DNA from: Hymenobacter sp. YIM 151500-1
Lineage (GTDB): Bacteria; Bacteroidota; Bacteroidia; Cytophagales; Hymenobacteraceae
Direction: 5' to 3'
Length of the DNA stretch: 64,000 nt
Assembly: GCF_025979885.1 (NCBI RefSeq)
Contig: NZ_CP110140.1
Coordinates: 28,428 to 92,427 of the forward strand
Position 1 is the stretch's first letter. Every line of letters starts with the position of its first letter. The notes beneath the pieces were generated by a model, which was not told the DNA's origin, made no database searches, and worked only from the letters and a program-made list of their open reading frames with translations. The translations under genes were made by a program, and so were the position numbers. Positions 8,075-15,843 of this stretch are shown here, piece after piece.

Positions 8075-9160
8075 CTACAATCTTGGACCTCGGCGCTTAA
8101 GAGTTACTACTGTATCGTCAAAAGACTGGCTTTGCATTTTTTTCTGAGCAAGTCGTTCAAGCTGAACTAACTGCTGCACACTTTGGGCAAGGGCCACGGC
8201 CTGTTGCATCAGGGGAGGCTCCTGACACAAAATAGAATGCTTCGACACCTCTAAAGCAGCTTGTTGCAAGCTTGCACTCCGCTCTTCGACACGAATAGGT
8301 TCGTGTAACACTAGTGTCATCTGCTGCAACAGTTGGTTGCCTCGGGTGGTATCTCCCAGGTCAATGTCCCGCAAGGCCTCACCAATAATGTAGGCACTGG
8401 TTTGCATCACCCGTTGCGCTTCCATGCGCTGCATATCAGGCGTAGGAGCTGCTAATGGTCGGGCCTGACTGGCGTCACGCAGTTGCATGGCCTCCGCGCC
8501 GGCGAGGGGCGTGACGGCCGTACGCAGCAACAGTACGAGCGGCTCCAGATTCTTATCCGGCTGGGCGGGTCCGTAAGGACGAATGATGGCCAAGTCGCGG
8601 GCATTGTTGAGTTGAGCAGCCGCGGCCGGGCTCAGTTCGACCTGGTAGCCGGCTTGCCGACCCAGCAAGGTCATCACGCTCTGAATGGTGCGCCCGTTAC
8701 CTTCCCGAAAAGCGTGCGCGTGGTTGTACTGGTCAAAATAGTAGGCTGCTCGCCGGGCAAATTGCTCGGGTGCCAGGCCACGCAGGTTGTTTTCCAGCTG
8801 CAGCTGGGCGCCGATGGCATCCAGACGCTGGTCGAGTTGCTGGTACGGGGCGTAGCGCATTGTATCACCCCGGGGATTGAGCACGTAAGCCGGCTTTTGC
8901 CCCTGAAACGGGCCATTTGGACCGTGGGCGCGGGTCTGCCCCGCCCATGCATACACGTCCTGAAATAGCTCCCGGTGGATGCGTTTGAGGTGCGCAGCGT
9001 CAAACTGGCCCGGCAGGTCGACGGCTCCCACCACGATGCGCAGCAGAGCCGGAATGGACAACGCCCCTTCCGCTTCGCGCAGCTGGTCTTGGTTGGTAAT
9101 GCCTAACCGGTTATAGATGACCTGGTGGGCCGGGTCGTAAAATCCATCCTGAATAGCCAC
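8075..9160 (-). CDS. Fic-domain AMPylase toxin (VbhT-like) with helical C-terminal extension
   Basis: A 361-residue protein starting at GTG. The Fic core spans ~residues 20-200, with the active-site motif H149-A-F-R-E-G-N-G-R157-T-I-Q160. Catalytic His149 and the phosphate-binding loop are intact, but the second arginine of the usual G-N-G-R-x-x-R is Gln160. Fic enzymes transfer AMP to target hydroxyls; VbhT-type toxins modify gyrase/topoisomerase subunits. Residues ~200-361 are helical and end in K-R-R-G-P-R-L, similar to tails of other plasmid transfer proteins in this window. The antitoxin-like gene lies 68 bases upstream on the same strand, with a strong terminator between them. Confidence 0.88.
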   Translation of the reverse strand: MAIQDGFYDPAHQVIYNRLGITNQDQLREAEGALSIPALLRIVVGAVDLPGQFDAAHLKRIHRELFQDVYAWAGQTRAHGPNGPFQGQKPAYVLNPRGDTMRYAPYQQLDQRLDAIGAQLQLENNLRGLAPEQFARRAAYYFDQYNHAHAFREGNGRTIQSVMTLLGRQAGYQVELSPAAAAQLNNARDLAIIRPYGPAQPDKNLEPLVLLLRTAVTPLAGAEAMQLRDASQARPLAAPTPDMQRMEAQRVMQTSAYIIGEALRDIDLGDTTRGNQLLQQMTLVLHEPIRVEERSASLQQAALEVSKHSILCQEPPLMQQAVALAQSVQQLVQLERLAQKKMQSQSFDDTVVTLKRRGPRL

Positions 9161-9179
9161 GGCAAGAAGGTTGCGTGAT

Positions 9180-9210
9180 AAAAAACCCGTCCGGCCGAAG
9201 ACCAGACGGG
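9180..9210 (-). terminator. Intrinsic terminator between antitoxin and Fic toxin genes
   Basis: On the minus strand a 9-bp stem (CCCGTCTGG with CCGGACGGG, one T-G wobble) and 7-base loop are followed directly by six T. It lies after the antitoxin stop (9229) and 19 bases before the GTG of the Fic gene, so most transcripts should end before the toxin. Confidence 0.8.
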
Positions 9211-9228
9211 CTGTATGGGGCGGGGGCG

Positions 9229-9504
9229 TTAGTCCAGCAGCGGCTGCTCTGGGCGCATGGCCGCCGGCGGGCGGACAGCTGGTGCGTCGTTTGAAGCTTC
9301 GGCCTGGCCTGCGTAGAAGCTTTTTAGCTCGTCGGTGACACCCTGCAGCGTCAGCTCGCCCGCCACGTAGCGGGCGTACACCGCCTCAGCGGCCGGGCCG
9401 GGTACGGCCCCCTGGGCGACACTCCAGGCGCGGGCTTTGTCGATGAGTTCCTGCCGCTGGGCGGGGGTGGCTTCCCGCTCGGAAAAGGTGATGGGATGAG
9501 TCAT
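9229..9504 (-). CDS. VbhA-like antitoxin of the Fic pair
   Basis: A 91-residue protein with the antitoxin VbhA pattern: an N-terminal helix, then A-R-Y-V-A-G-E-L-T (residues ~44-52) matching the V-V-V-G-E-L segment of VbhA. VbhA blocks Fic by inserting a [S/T]-x-x-x-E-[G/N] helix into the active site. Counting back from G-E-L, that motif falls at W27-S-V-A-Q31-G32, so the inhibitory Glu appears to be Gln. This alignment is by eye and could be shifted. The tail is Pro/Ala-rich. It precedes the toxin gene, as is usual. Confidence 0.75.
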   Translation of the reverse strand: MTHPITFSEREATPAQRQELIDKARAWSVAQGAVPGPAAEAVYARYVAGELTLQGVTDELKSFYAGQAEASNDAPAVRPPAAMRPEQPLLD

Positions 9505-9627
9505 CGGTTAGGGCTAGTGGTTCAGGTAAGACAACATATTTACCCCCTGAAAGGCTCCTCAAACCGGTAAGAAGCGCATTTCCGGGGCAGTATTGGCAAC
9601 AAAAGGGAAAAAGACCAACTGGTGGCT

Positions 9628-9984
9628 TTACTGCTGAGCGGTCAGGAAATGGAGCTGGTCGCGAAACGTGGCCAGGGCCTCGGCATCCGGCAGCAGAAAG
9701 CACGGCGTCTTGCTGGCCAGCGGATAGTGCAGCAGCTCGGTGGGCACTGCTAGGCAACCCAGCAGCCGTTGGAGCAGGCGCGGTTCCTCGCGTTTGAGCT
9801 TGCCGTTTTTCAGGTTGATGATGTTGGGGTACGTAAGCTGATGCGCCGCGCAAAAAGGCTTCAAGCCACCGTTACCCAGCATTTTCAACCGCCCCTGCGC
9901 GTAGCGAAGCGCTTCGGCGTAGGTCACGGTCAGCTGTAAGTCGGGGAAGGGCAGCGGGGCTACTACCGGGCATTCAACTTCCAT
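9628..9984 (-). CDS. Small HTH-type hypothetical protein
   Basis: A 118-residue protein. Residues ~42-75 (L-K-P-F-C-A-A-H-Q-L then N-I-I-N-L-K-N-G-K-L) look like a Cro/XRE-type helix-turn-helix: a helix, a turn, a recognition helix with Asn-Leu-Lys, and a Leu-rich helix. The ends are variable. Probably a plasmid-borne regulator. It lies 124 bases upstream of the antitoxin gene on the same strand and might control the Fic pair, but no operator was found. Confidence 0.55.
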   Translation of the reverse strand: MEVECPVVAPLPFPDLQLTVTYAEALRYAQGRLKMLGNGGLKPFCAAHQLTYPNIINLKNGKLKREEPRLLQRLLGCLAVPTELLHYPLASKTPCFLLPDAEALATFRDQLHFLTAQQ

Positions 9985-10296
9985 GCGGTATCAGGATTAA
10001 GCGGGTCAGGGTAGGCACCGCAGTAGCTCGTGCAGCAACCAAACCCAACCGACGGTCTACAATTTCTGGTGCCTTCGCGACCAGGTGGACACTGCGAAGC
10101 TACCAACTGCGGGCAGGCCCGGGGCGAAAAAAGGACGAATGGTAAAAAGTTAGCCGCGAAATGCACCACGACTACGCGAACGGTTCCGCATGCTCAGCTT
10201 CATAAGTAATAGCAGCTTGGTAAAAAAGGTTGATGAACTAATCCTAACTTGGTCGATTACCACACCTTTTGATAGTGCTAAAGAACATAATATAGT
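9985..10296. other. Non-coding gap, no clear signal
   Basis: Between the HTH gene (minus) and the 10297 gene (plus). Base composition falls from GC-rich to AT-rich along the gap, consistent with a boundary between DNA of different origin. I see no gene, strong hairpin or repeat. Confidence 0.4.
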
Positions 10297-10917
10297 ATGA
10301 GCTGGATAGAAGCTAAGCATAGAAGATCCGAAGAAAAAGCTCAAATGCTGCAGGAGTTGGAGATTAACAAAATCCGCAAGCAGCGAGAAGATCTGTTTGC
10401 CATCGTTGATAAGTTGAGCTATGACAATTTTGGTATTTCAAGAGACGTAGTTGAGGTTTCTCATTGCTATCTGTCAGACGATACAGACTGCTCCGATTAC
10501 GGTACCGACACATACCGTTTAGCTAAGCAAGTCAAGTTACAAGGCCGGGTCATGCAATTAGATACTATCAGCCCGACGCTCCTTCGTAAGCACGATTTAT
10601 ACACACATCTTGCAAACGCTCCCGCTTCTCACAGATTTCCAGCCGCATGTTCAGGGTCGGCAGTATTGCGAGAGTCATTGGGCCTAACGCGTGAATACAA
10701 CTACAAGACTTGCATAATAGATGAGCTTTCTCATGTCTCTGTCACATTTAGTCATGGAAACGCACACTGTATAGACCTTGGAAAATCAGTAATGCCAGAT
10801 GATGTTCAGCGTTACCTTACCAAACGCTTATCAATCATCAGTGAAAAAGACTTTTCCGATGTCAGGGTACTATATCTTATCCTACCTGAAGTAGTCACAG
10901 CAGCACCAAATTCTTAG
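10297..10917 (+). CDS. Hypothetical protein in an AT-rich island
   Basis: A 206-residue protein of unrecognised family. The N-terminal ~40 residues are charged and likely helical (E-E-K-A-Q-M-L-Q-E-L-E); the rest is mixed alpha/beta with several Cys and His residues but no motif I can name. Codon use and GC are clearly lower than in neighbours, which suggests recent acquisition. It faces an HTH gene tail to tail. Confidence 0.6.
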   Translation: MSWIEAKHRRSEEKAQMLQELEINKIRKQREDLFAIVDKLSYDNFGISRDVVEVSHCYLSDDTDCSDYGTDTYRLAKQVKLQGRVMQLDTISPTLLRKHDLYTHLANAPASHRFPAACSGSAVLRESLGLTREYNYKTCIIDELSHVSVTFSHGNAHCIDLGKSVMPDDVQRYLTKRLSIISEKDFSDVRVLYLILPEVVTAAPNS

Positions 10918-10929
10918 TTAAAAAGTAAC

Positions 10930-11262
10930 TCAATGCTGCTGCTTGGGGCGCCCCAGCTGCGGCGCCGGCACGGCCACGGGGTGCTGCATCTGGTAGTAGG
11001 CCAGCTCAAACACCGTGGGCAGGTCGAGGCGGGCGAGCACGGCTAGGCGCTGCAGTTCCTCCAGGGTAGCGGTTTCGGGCTTCTGCATCCGCAGAGCCAG
11101 AGTGCGCGGCACCACTTTCCAGGCTTCGGCTACCTCTTTGCGGGTACCCAGCGAGTGAATCAGCTCGGCCAGTGAGCTACAGGCAACGGGAGCAACGGGC
11201 AGCTGCTCGCGCTCCAACGGCTGCACATGCACGCTAGGAGGGGTTAACTTCAGAGTTTTCAT
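10930..11262 (-). CDS. Small HTH (XRE-like) protein
   Basis: A 110-residue protein. Residues ~40-95 carry a helix-turn-helix pattern: R-K-E-V-A-E-A-W, V-V-P-R-T-L-A-L-R recognition-like helix, then L-E-E-L-Q-R-L-A-V-L-A-R. Similar small proteins occur near plasmid replication genes in Bacteroidetes. Function unknown; DNA binding is inferred from the fold pattern. Confidence 0.55.
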   Translation of the reverse strand: MKTLKLTPPSVHVQPLEREQLPVAPVACSSLAELIHSLGTRKEVAEAWKVVPRTLALRMQKPETATLEELQRLAVLARLDLPTVFELAYYQMQHPVAVPAPQLGRPKQQH

Positions 11263-11366
11263 GCCGTAAAAAAAGGTTGCTAAATTGGCATTATTACGGC
11301 CCTGCGTAATTCATGACCAATTCGGCAGCGGCATACTAGCTCGCCCGTCAACTACGGCTGGCCCCG

Positions 11367-11657
11367 CTACAATAACAGCAAGGCAAACTGCCCCCCTTGC
11401 TCTTCCCGAGTGCAGCGCAGGGCTTCCAGGGCGATAGGGCGGACAGCTCGGACCAGCTTTTCGAGCACGGCGAAATCGTCCGGCGTGTCAATCGCAAGTC
11501 CGAGCCGCGGGGCTACCTCGCAGGCCAGGCCCTCGCAGTTCAGGCTCTTGTCCAGCTGCTGCATCTGCGCTTCCACGTCGGTCACGGCGGCAATTAACCG
11601 ACTGCGAAACCGGTTCCAGTCCGGATGGCACATAGTGGGGGCTTCGGCGGCTTTCAT
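11367..11657 (-). CDS. Small hypothetical plasmid protein
   Basis: About 96 residues from the ATG at 11657. That start was preferred over a longer frame because it follows the previous stop (11669) by 11 bases. The protein is acidic and helical with two Cys (N-C-E-G-L-A-C). No family recognised. It is in a probable two-gene minus-strand unit with the gene at 11669-12019. Confidence 0.5.
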   Translation of the reverse strand: MKAAEAPTMCHPDWNRFRSRLIAAVTDVEAQMQQLDKSLNCEGLACEVAPRLGLAIDTPDDFAVLEKLVRAVRPIALEALRCTREEQGGQFALLLL

Positions 11658-11668
11658 GGGCTTGACCG

Positions 11669-12019
11669 TTACAGGTGGGTAGCGTAGCCGGTGACCGACG
11701 TAAACAGGCCCGTTAGGTCTTCGCCATATACCAGATCGAAGGTTTGCTTGCGGGTGATAACTGCCTCGCAATCGACGAGCTGCTGGTGGTAGAACTCGAC
11801 CGTATAGGTATCGGTAGGCATGAGGGTAACCTTCAGCCTATTTACGCCCGCCTCGTTGCGGCGCAGGTTCATGCGCAACCAGGGGTTGGTGGGCGTGCGG
11901 CCGGCAGCCAGTAACTGGTCGGCTCCGGTCATGGCCAGAAATCGCCGGCCTCCTAACTGCAGCAGGATGATGTAGGCTTCTTCAACGATTTCAGGGCTAT
12001 TGGAAGAGGGTTTGTCCAT
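11669..12019 (-). CDS. Small hypothetical protein of the plasmid replicon region
   Basis: 116 residues, beta-rich (I-I-L-L-Q-L-G-G-R-R-F, R-L-K-V-T-L, Y-T-V-E-F), a pattern seen in short conserved proteins near Bacteroidetes plasmid replication genes. No catalytic motif visible. First gene of a minus-strand pair; an identical 24-base element, also found near 19501, lies 60 bases upstream and may be part of its promoter. Confidence 0.55.
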   Translation of the reverse strand: MDKPSSNSPEIVEEAYIILLQLGGRRFLAMTGADQLLAAGRTPTNPWLRMNLRRNEAGVNRLKVTLMPTDTYTVEFYHQQLVDCEAVITRKQTFDLVYGEDLTGLFTSVTGYATHL

Positions 12020-12078
12020 GGCCGACAGGTATTTATGAATGGGCTGGCTTATGATTAATAAACAGAATCCGAATTAAT

Positions 12079-12102
12079 AAAGTTGCTTTTTTAGCTTATT
12101 TA
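12079..12102 (-). repeat. Copy 1 of a 24-bp dispersed repeat
   Basis: Begins AAAGTTGC and ends CTTATTTA on the plus strand. It is identical over 24 bases to 19501-19524. Both copies lie 50-60 bases upstream of a minus-strand gene, which suggests a shared promoter or operator element. Confidence 0.6.
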
Positions 12103-12322
12103 CAAGCGCTTTTATTGCATCTTAAAAGTGCCGCGCTCTTGTTTTCCCCCTTCGTTATTCGCTTATCAAAAGTGGTTTTTCCAGTGGCTTCGCTCTAAGC
12201 CGTGGCTCGGCCAGTCCTCTTGGAATGGCCATCAAAGGCAGTCGCTCAGTAGCAAGTGAACGGGCCTCGTGGGCACGGCTGGTGCCAGCGGAAGTAGCGG
12301 CCAGTTAGTTTCGGGTTAGTGA

Positions 12323-12687
12323 AAAGGATAGAAATGGTAAGTCATTAGTTACCTCTCGTCCCAGGCTGCTGAGCAGGGACAAAATCTTTTTAGCTGCTAC
12401 CCGTTGATCAAGCCGCAAAGGATAATTACTTGGCGTTGGGCCGCTTATGGGCAACGGGCTATGTACCCAGTTGGGACTGGTATGGTCAGCAAGGGAAAGG
12501 ATAGGTTTTGTAAGTCAACTTTGAAGGAACAGCCTGCGTAGGTTGCCCTCCCCAAAGGCAAAAACAGCCTCCAGGTGCTGGAAATGCTTACCATTTCTAT
12601 CCTTTAGCTGCTGGCTAGCACCTGCTGACTTACCATTTCTATCCTTTTGGCTGCATCGGTCATGTCAGCTTATCATTTCTATCCTTT
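12323..12687. repeat. Distal iteron cluster of the replication origin
   Basis: Five 20-bp iterons of the form AAAGGATAGnnnTnGTAAG(C/T). Two are in plus orientation (12323-12342, 12496-12515) and three inverted (12586-12605, 12628-12647, 12668-12687). They match the proximal cluster before repB but are spaced irregularly and mostly face it. Inverted sets often serve copy control or handcuffing. The next ~390 bases (12688-13074) are AT-rich and probably the melting region; a 63-codon frame there is not convincing. Confidence 0.8.
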
Positions 12688-13074
12688 CGGGTCCAGAGCA
12701 GCTTCTAGTGATTTGCCAGTAGCGCGGGCAGCGGCTTGCAAACTTGGCAAAGCCTTACTCAATACAGCAGACTTTTAAGAAAGAATGTAGCTTGATAGAA
12801 AAGGGAATTGTAATCTTGTAAACCGCGATAAAGCCGTCCAAAAGGCCTATCGAGTAAATAAAAGTATATATTTTCTTGAAATAGTGCAAAACATTTTATG
12901 CCAATTTAGACTCCTTTTTTTGTTGCTTTTCTTGTCCCGCTCCAACGTTTTGTACCCACTAAAAGCCTATCGCTCGAACGTCATCAACAAATTTGTGAGT
13001 TTTTTTTATTTGTCAAGTATTTACTCTATTTGCAGGCGTCATAACTCATTGATTGTCCGTTTTTTATACCCCTA

Positions 13075-13222
13075 AAAGGATAGCAATGGTAAGCCAAAGG
13101 ATAGTTTTTGTAAGCGCAGGGGATAGCTTTTGTATGCAAAAGGATAGCAACGGTAAGCCAAAGGATAGGAATGGTAAGTGCAAGGGATAGCTTTTGTAAG
13201 CGAAAGGATAGAGCTTTAAGGA
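13075..13222 (+). repeat. Proximal iteron array (seven direct copies) at the origin
   Basis: Seven direct iterons start at 13075, 13096, 13118, 13139, 13160, 13182 and 13203, spaced 21 or 22 bases, i.e. two helical turns, so Rep would bind one DNA face. The core is AAAGGATAG followed by a variable centre and GTAAGC. The last copy is degenerate. The array ends 64 bases before repB, which suggests both origin function and autorepression of rep. Confidence 0.9.
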
Positions 13223-13250
13223 AGACTTACCTTAATGTCTGTAAGTCTCT

Positions 13251-13258
13251 TATCTTTG
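13251..13258 (+). promoter_or_regulatory. -7 element of the repB promoter
   Basis: TATCTTTG matches the Bacteroidetes TAnnTTTG -7 consensus, 28 bases before the repB ATG. The -33 region is a weak match. The iteron array ends just upstream, so Rep bound to the iterons would crowd this promoter. Confidence 0.6.
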
Positions 13259-13286
13259 ACCGTACGCTCTATCTATCCCCACTAGC

Positions 13287-14228
13287 ATGAGTACTCCCGT
13301 CACCGCCAGCGCCCCCACCACGGGGGTAGAAATCCGGCAGCACAATGCCATTACCACCGCGCGCTACGAAATGAGCGCCGTCGAGATGGATATTGTCTTC
13401 TCCCTGCTCTCGGTGCTGCGCAAAGAGGACAAGCCGGGCACTATCTACCGCATCCGGGTAAAGGAATTGGAGCAGATGACGGGACGCTCCTGGAACTACC
13501 AGCGCCTGCTGGAAGCAACCTCTAACCTGCGCAGCCGCGAGTACGTGATTGAGGACAACAAGCATGTGCTGCAGGTGGGCTTGCTGGCCTCGGCGCTGTA
13601 CGTGAAGGGGGAAGGCATCATCGAGCTGGAAATCTCGGAGCGTATGCGGCGCTACCTGATTGACCTGAAAAACAACTTCACGTCCTATCGCCTGCAGTCG
13701 GTGTTCAGCTTGTCGAGCAAGTACGCCAAGCGCATCTACCAGATTGCTTCGCAGTGGAAGGATATCGGGGAAACGAAAACCTTCACGCTGGACGAGTTTA
13801 AAATCATGCTCTCGCTCAAGGACCCCAAGGGCCACGAGCCGGAGCAATACGAGAAGATTTCGGCCCTGCAGAAGTACGTGCTCGACGTGGCCACTACCCA
13901 AATCAACGAGCACACCGACCTGCGCATCAACTACGAGCTGATTAAGAAAGGACGCTCCTTCCACAGCATCCGCTTCTTCGTCAACGGCCAGGTACCCCAG
14001 CAGCTGCCCATTCCCTTCGAGGACGGGGCCGAGGAAGAAAAGCAGCGCCGGGCCCTGCAGAACCTGGAAGAGCTGGAAATCCGGGACCCCAAGCTAGTGA
14101 GCCAGATCCTGGGGGATGCTAAGAAACTAAACGCCCTCTTCTCCTTCTGCTACAAGCACAAAACCGGCAAAGTGAAGGCCGATAAGAACCCGGGCGGCCT
14201 GTTTCTCAAGATGGTGGGCCTGCGCTAA
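13287..14228 (+). CDS. repB: Replication initiation protein, RepB/Rep_3 family
   Basis: A 313-residue initiator. Residues ~12-130 form the first winged helix (H-N-A-I-T-T-A-R-Y-E-M-S, then D-I-V-F-S-L-L) and ~130-235 the second (S-S-K-Y-A-K-R-I-Y-Q-I, then Y-V-L-D-V-A), as in PF01051 proteins such as pSC101 RepA and Bacteroides RepB. The protein binds iterons, opens the origin and recruits host DnaB. The length fits the family, and a matching iteron array lies directly upstream. One base separates its end from the convergent acr3 gene. Confidence 0.95.
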   Translation: MSTPVTASAPTTGVEIRQHNAITTARYEMSAVEMDIVFSLLSVLRKEDKPGTIYRIRVKELEQMTGRSWNYQRLLEATSNLRSREYVIEDNKHVLQVGLLASALYVKGEGIIELEISERMRRYLIDLKNNFTSYRLQSVFSLSSKYAKRIYQIASQWKDIGETKTFTLDEFKIMLSLKDPKGHEPEQYEKISALQKYVLDVATTQINEHTDLRINYELIKKGRSFHSIRFFVNGQVPQQLPIPFEDGAEEEKQRRALQNLEELEIRDPKLVSQILGDAKKLNALFSFCYKHKTGKVKADKNPGGLFLKMVGLR

Positions 14229-14229
14229 G

Positions 14230-15324
14230 CTACTGGACTCGGTGACTGTGGCTGTACCAGCGCCGACGGAACCAGAATGCCAGGTTGACCAGCGCAATCA
14301 GGGCGGGCACCTCGATGAGCGGTCCAACGACGCCAGCGAAAGCCTGGCCCGAGTTCAAGCCGAACACACCGATGGCCACCGCTATGGCCAGTTCGAAGTT
14401 GTTGCCCGTGGCTGTGAAGGCGATGCTGGCATTTTCCGCGTAGTCAGCCCCCAAGTACTTGCCCACCACGAAGCTGAGCACGAACATGATGCCGAAGTAC
14501 AGGGCCAGCGGCACGGCGATGCGCAGCACGTCGAGCGGCACCTGTACGATGGTTTCGCCCTTGAGGCTGAACATGACCACGATGGTGAGCAGCAGCGCCA
14601 CCAGAGTAATAGGGCTGATAGCTGGCAGGAAGACCTGCTCGTACCAGGCGTCGCCTTTCAACCGGCGCAGGAGGGTGCGCGAGAGAAAGCCCGCCGCGAA
14701 TGGAACACCCAGGTAGATGAGCACGCTTTGGGCAATGTCGCCGATGCCGATGCTCACGGTGTAGCCTTTGAGTCCAAAGTAAGGTGGCAATATCGTAATG
14801 AACAGCCAGGCCAGCACCGAGTAAAACAGCACCTGGAAAAGGGAGTTCAGCGCCACCAGCCCGGCCGCGTACTCGCGCGAGCCATCAGCCAGGTCGTTCC
14901 ACACCAGCACCATGGCAATGCAGCGGGCAATGCCGATAAGAATCAGACCCATCATGTACTCCGGCTTGTCAGGCAACAGCCAGATGGCCAGCAAAAACAT
15001 GAGGAGCGGGCCCAGTATCCAGTTTAAAAACAGCGAGAGCCCGATAATGCGTGTGTTGCGGAATACCGCTGGCAGTTGCTCGTACTTGACTTTGGCCAGC
15101 GGCGGGTACATCATCAAAATCAGGCCAATGGCCAGCGGCATGTTCACCGCCCCCACCGAGAAGTAATTCACTACCCGGTTGATGCCGGGCACGAAGTAGC
15201 CCAGGGCCACGCCCAGCGCCATGGCCAGGAATATCCACAGCGTCAGGCCCCGGTCCAGACCAGAGAGCTTCTTTTCGGCTAGCACGGCGGGAACTGGCGG
15301 GGCAGAAGGGTTCAGCGTCGTCAT
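14230..15324 (-). CDS. acr3: Arsenite efflux permease, ACR3 family
   Basis: A 364-residue membrane protein with ten hydrophobic segments. Start taken at the ATG at 15324 (M-T-T-L-N-P); a longer frame upstream is overlap with the acetyltransferase gene. G-I-A-R-C-I-A-M-V-L-V-W-N holds the conserved TM4 cysteine needed for As(III) transport, and a helix with F-T-A-T-G-N-N-F-E-L-A-I-A is the other family signature. It exports arsenite from the cytoplasm using the membrane potential. It is the last gene of the ars operon. Confidence 0.95.
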   Translation of the reverse strand: MTTLNPSAPPVPAVLAEKKLSGLDRGLTLWIFLAMALGVALGYFVPGINRVVNYFSVGAVNMPLAIGLILMMYPPLAKVKYEQLPAVFRNTRIIGLSLFLNWILGPLLMFLLAIWLLPDKPEYMMGLILIGIARCIAMVLVWNDLADGSREYAAGLVALNSLFQVLFYSVLAWLFITILPPYFGLKGYTVSIGIGDIAQSVLIYLGVPFAAGFLSRTLLRRLKGDAWYEQVFLPAISPITLVALLLTIVVMFSLKGETIVQVPLDVLRIAVPLALYFGIMFVLSFVVGKYLGADYAENASIAFTATGNNFELAIAVAIGVFGLNSGQAFAGVVGPLIEVPALIALVNLAFWFRRRWYSHSHRVQ

Positions 15325-15337
15325 CGTGTAGTAGTCG

Positions 15338-15832
15338 TTATGCAATCCCCACAGTCGGGCTGCGACGCTCCAGTTGCACCGTATTGCGCCATACGCCGTA
15401 GTGCCGGCCAATTCGCTCCCGGTAGCCAATGATGCGGAAGCCCGCCTGCGTGTGCAGGCCGATGCTGGCGCTGTTTTCCTCAAAGGTGCCTGCCTGCAGC
15501 GTCCAGATACCCTGGGCTTCCGACTCGGCAATAAGCGCCGCCAGCAATTGCCGGCCCACGCCCTGCCCCCGGGCGTCGGTGCCTATGTAAATGCTGCTTT
15601 CGGCCACCCCGCCGTACACGCAACGGCTCGACACGGGCGAGAGCGCCGCCCAGCCCAACACCACGCCCGTGTTGTCCACCGCCACCAAGCGGCTGTGGCT
15701 TAGGTGAGCGTTGTTCCAAGCTTCCCATTCCGGCGCCTGGGTTTCAAACGTAGCATTGCCGGTCGCCATGCCGGCTTCGTAAATGGCCTTCACCGCCGGC
15801 CAGTGGGCGTCCGTCATCGGGATAATCGTCAT
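15338..15832 (-). CDS. GNAT N-acetyltransferase, ArsN1-like
   Basis: 164 residues from the ATG at 15832. Acetyl-CoA binding motif G-T-D-A-R-G-Q-G-V-G-R-Q-L-L, followed by the A-G-T-F-E-E-N-S-A-S-I-G-L-H segment typical of the phosphinothricin/arsinothricin acetyltransferase group. ArsN1 enzymes detoxify arsinothricin, an organoarsenical antibiotic; the position directly before acr3 in an ars operon supports this over a general GNAT role. The 13-base gap to acr3 fits co-transcription. Confidence 0.82.
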   Translation of the reverse strand: MTIIPMTDAHWPAVKAIYEAGMATGNATFETQAPEWEAWNNAHLSHSRLVAVDNTGVVLGWAALSPVSSRCVYGGVAESSIYIGTDARGQGVGRQLLAALIAESEAQGIWTLQAGTFEENSASIGLHTQAGFRIIGYRERIGRHYGVWRNTVQLERRSPTVGIA

Positions 15833-15843
15833 TACAGAAAGGG

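Noticed and set aside
12884..13075. 63-codon open frame in the AT-rich part of the origin
   Set aside because: Low-complexity Phe/Leu/Ser run in AT-rich DNA between iteron clusters; more likely chance in the melting region.
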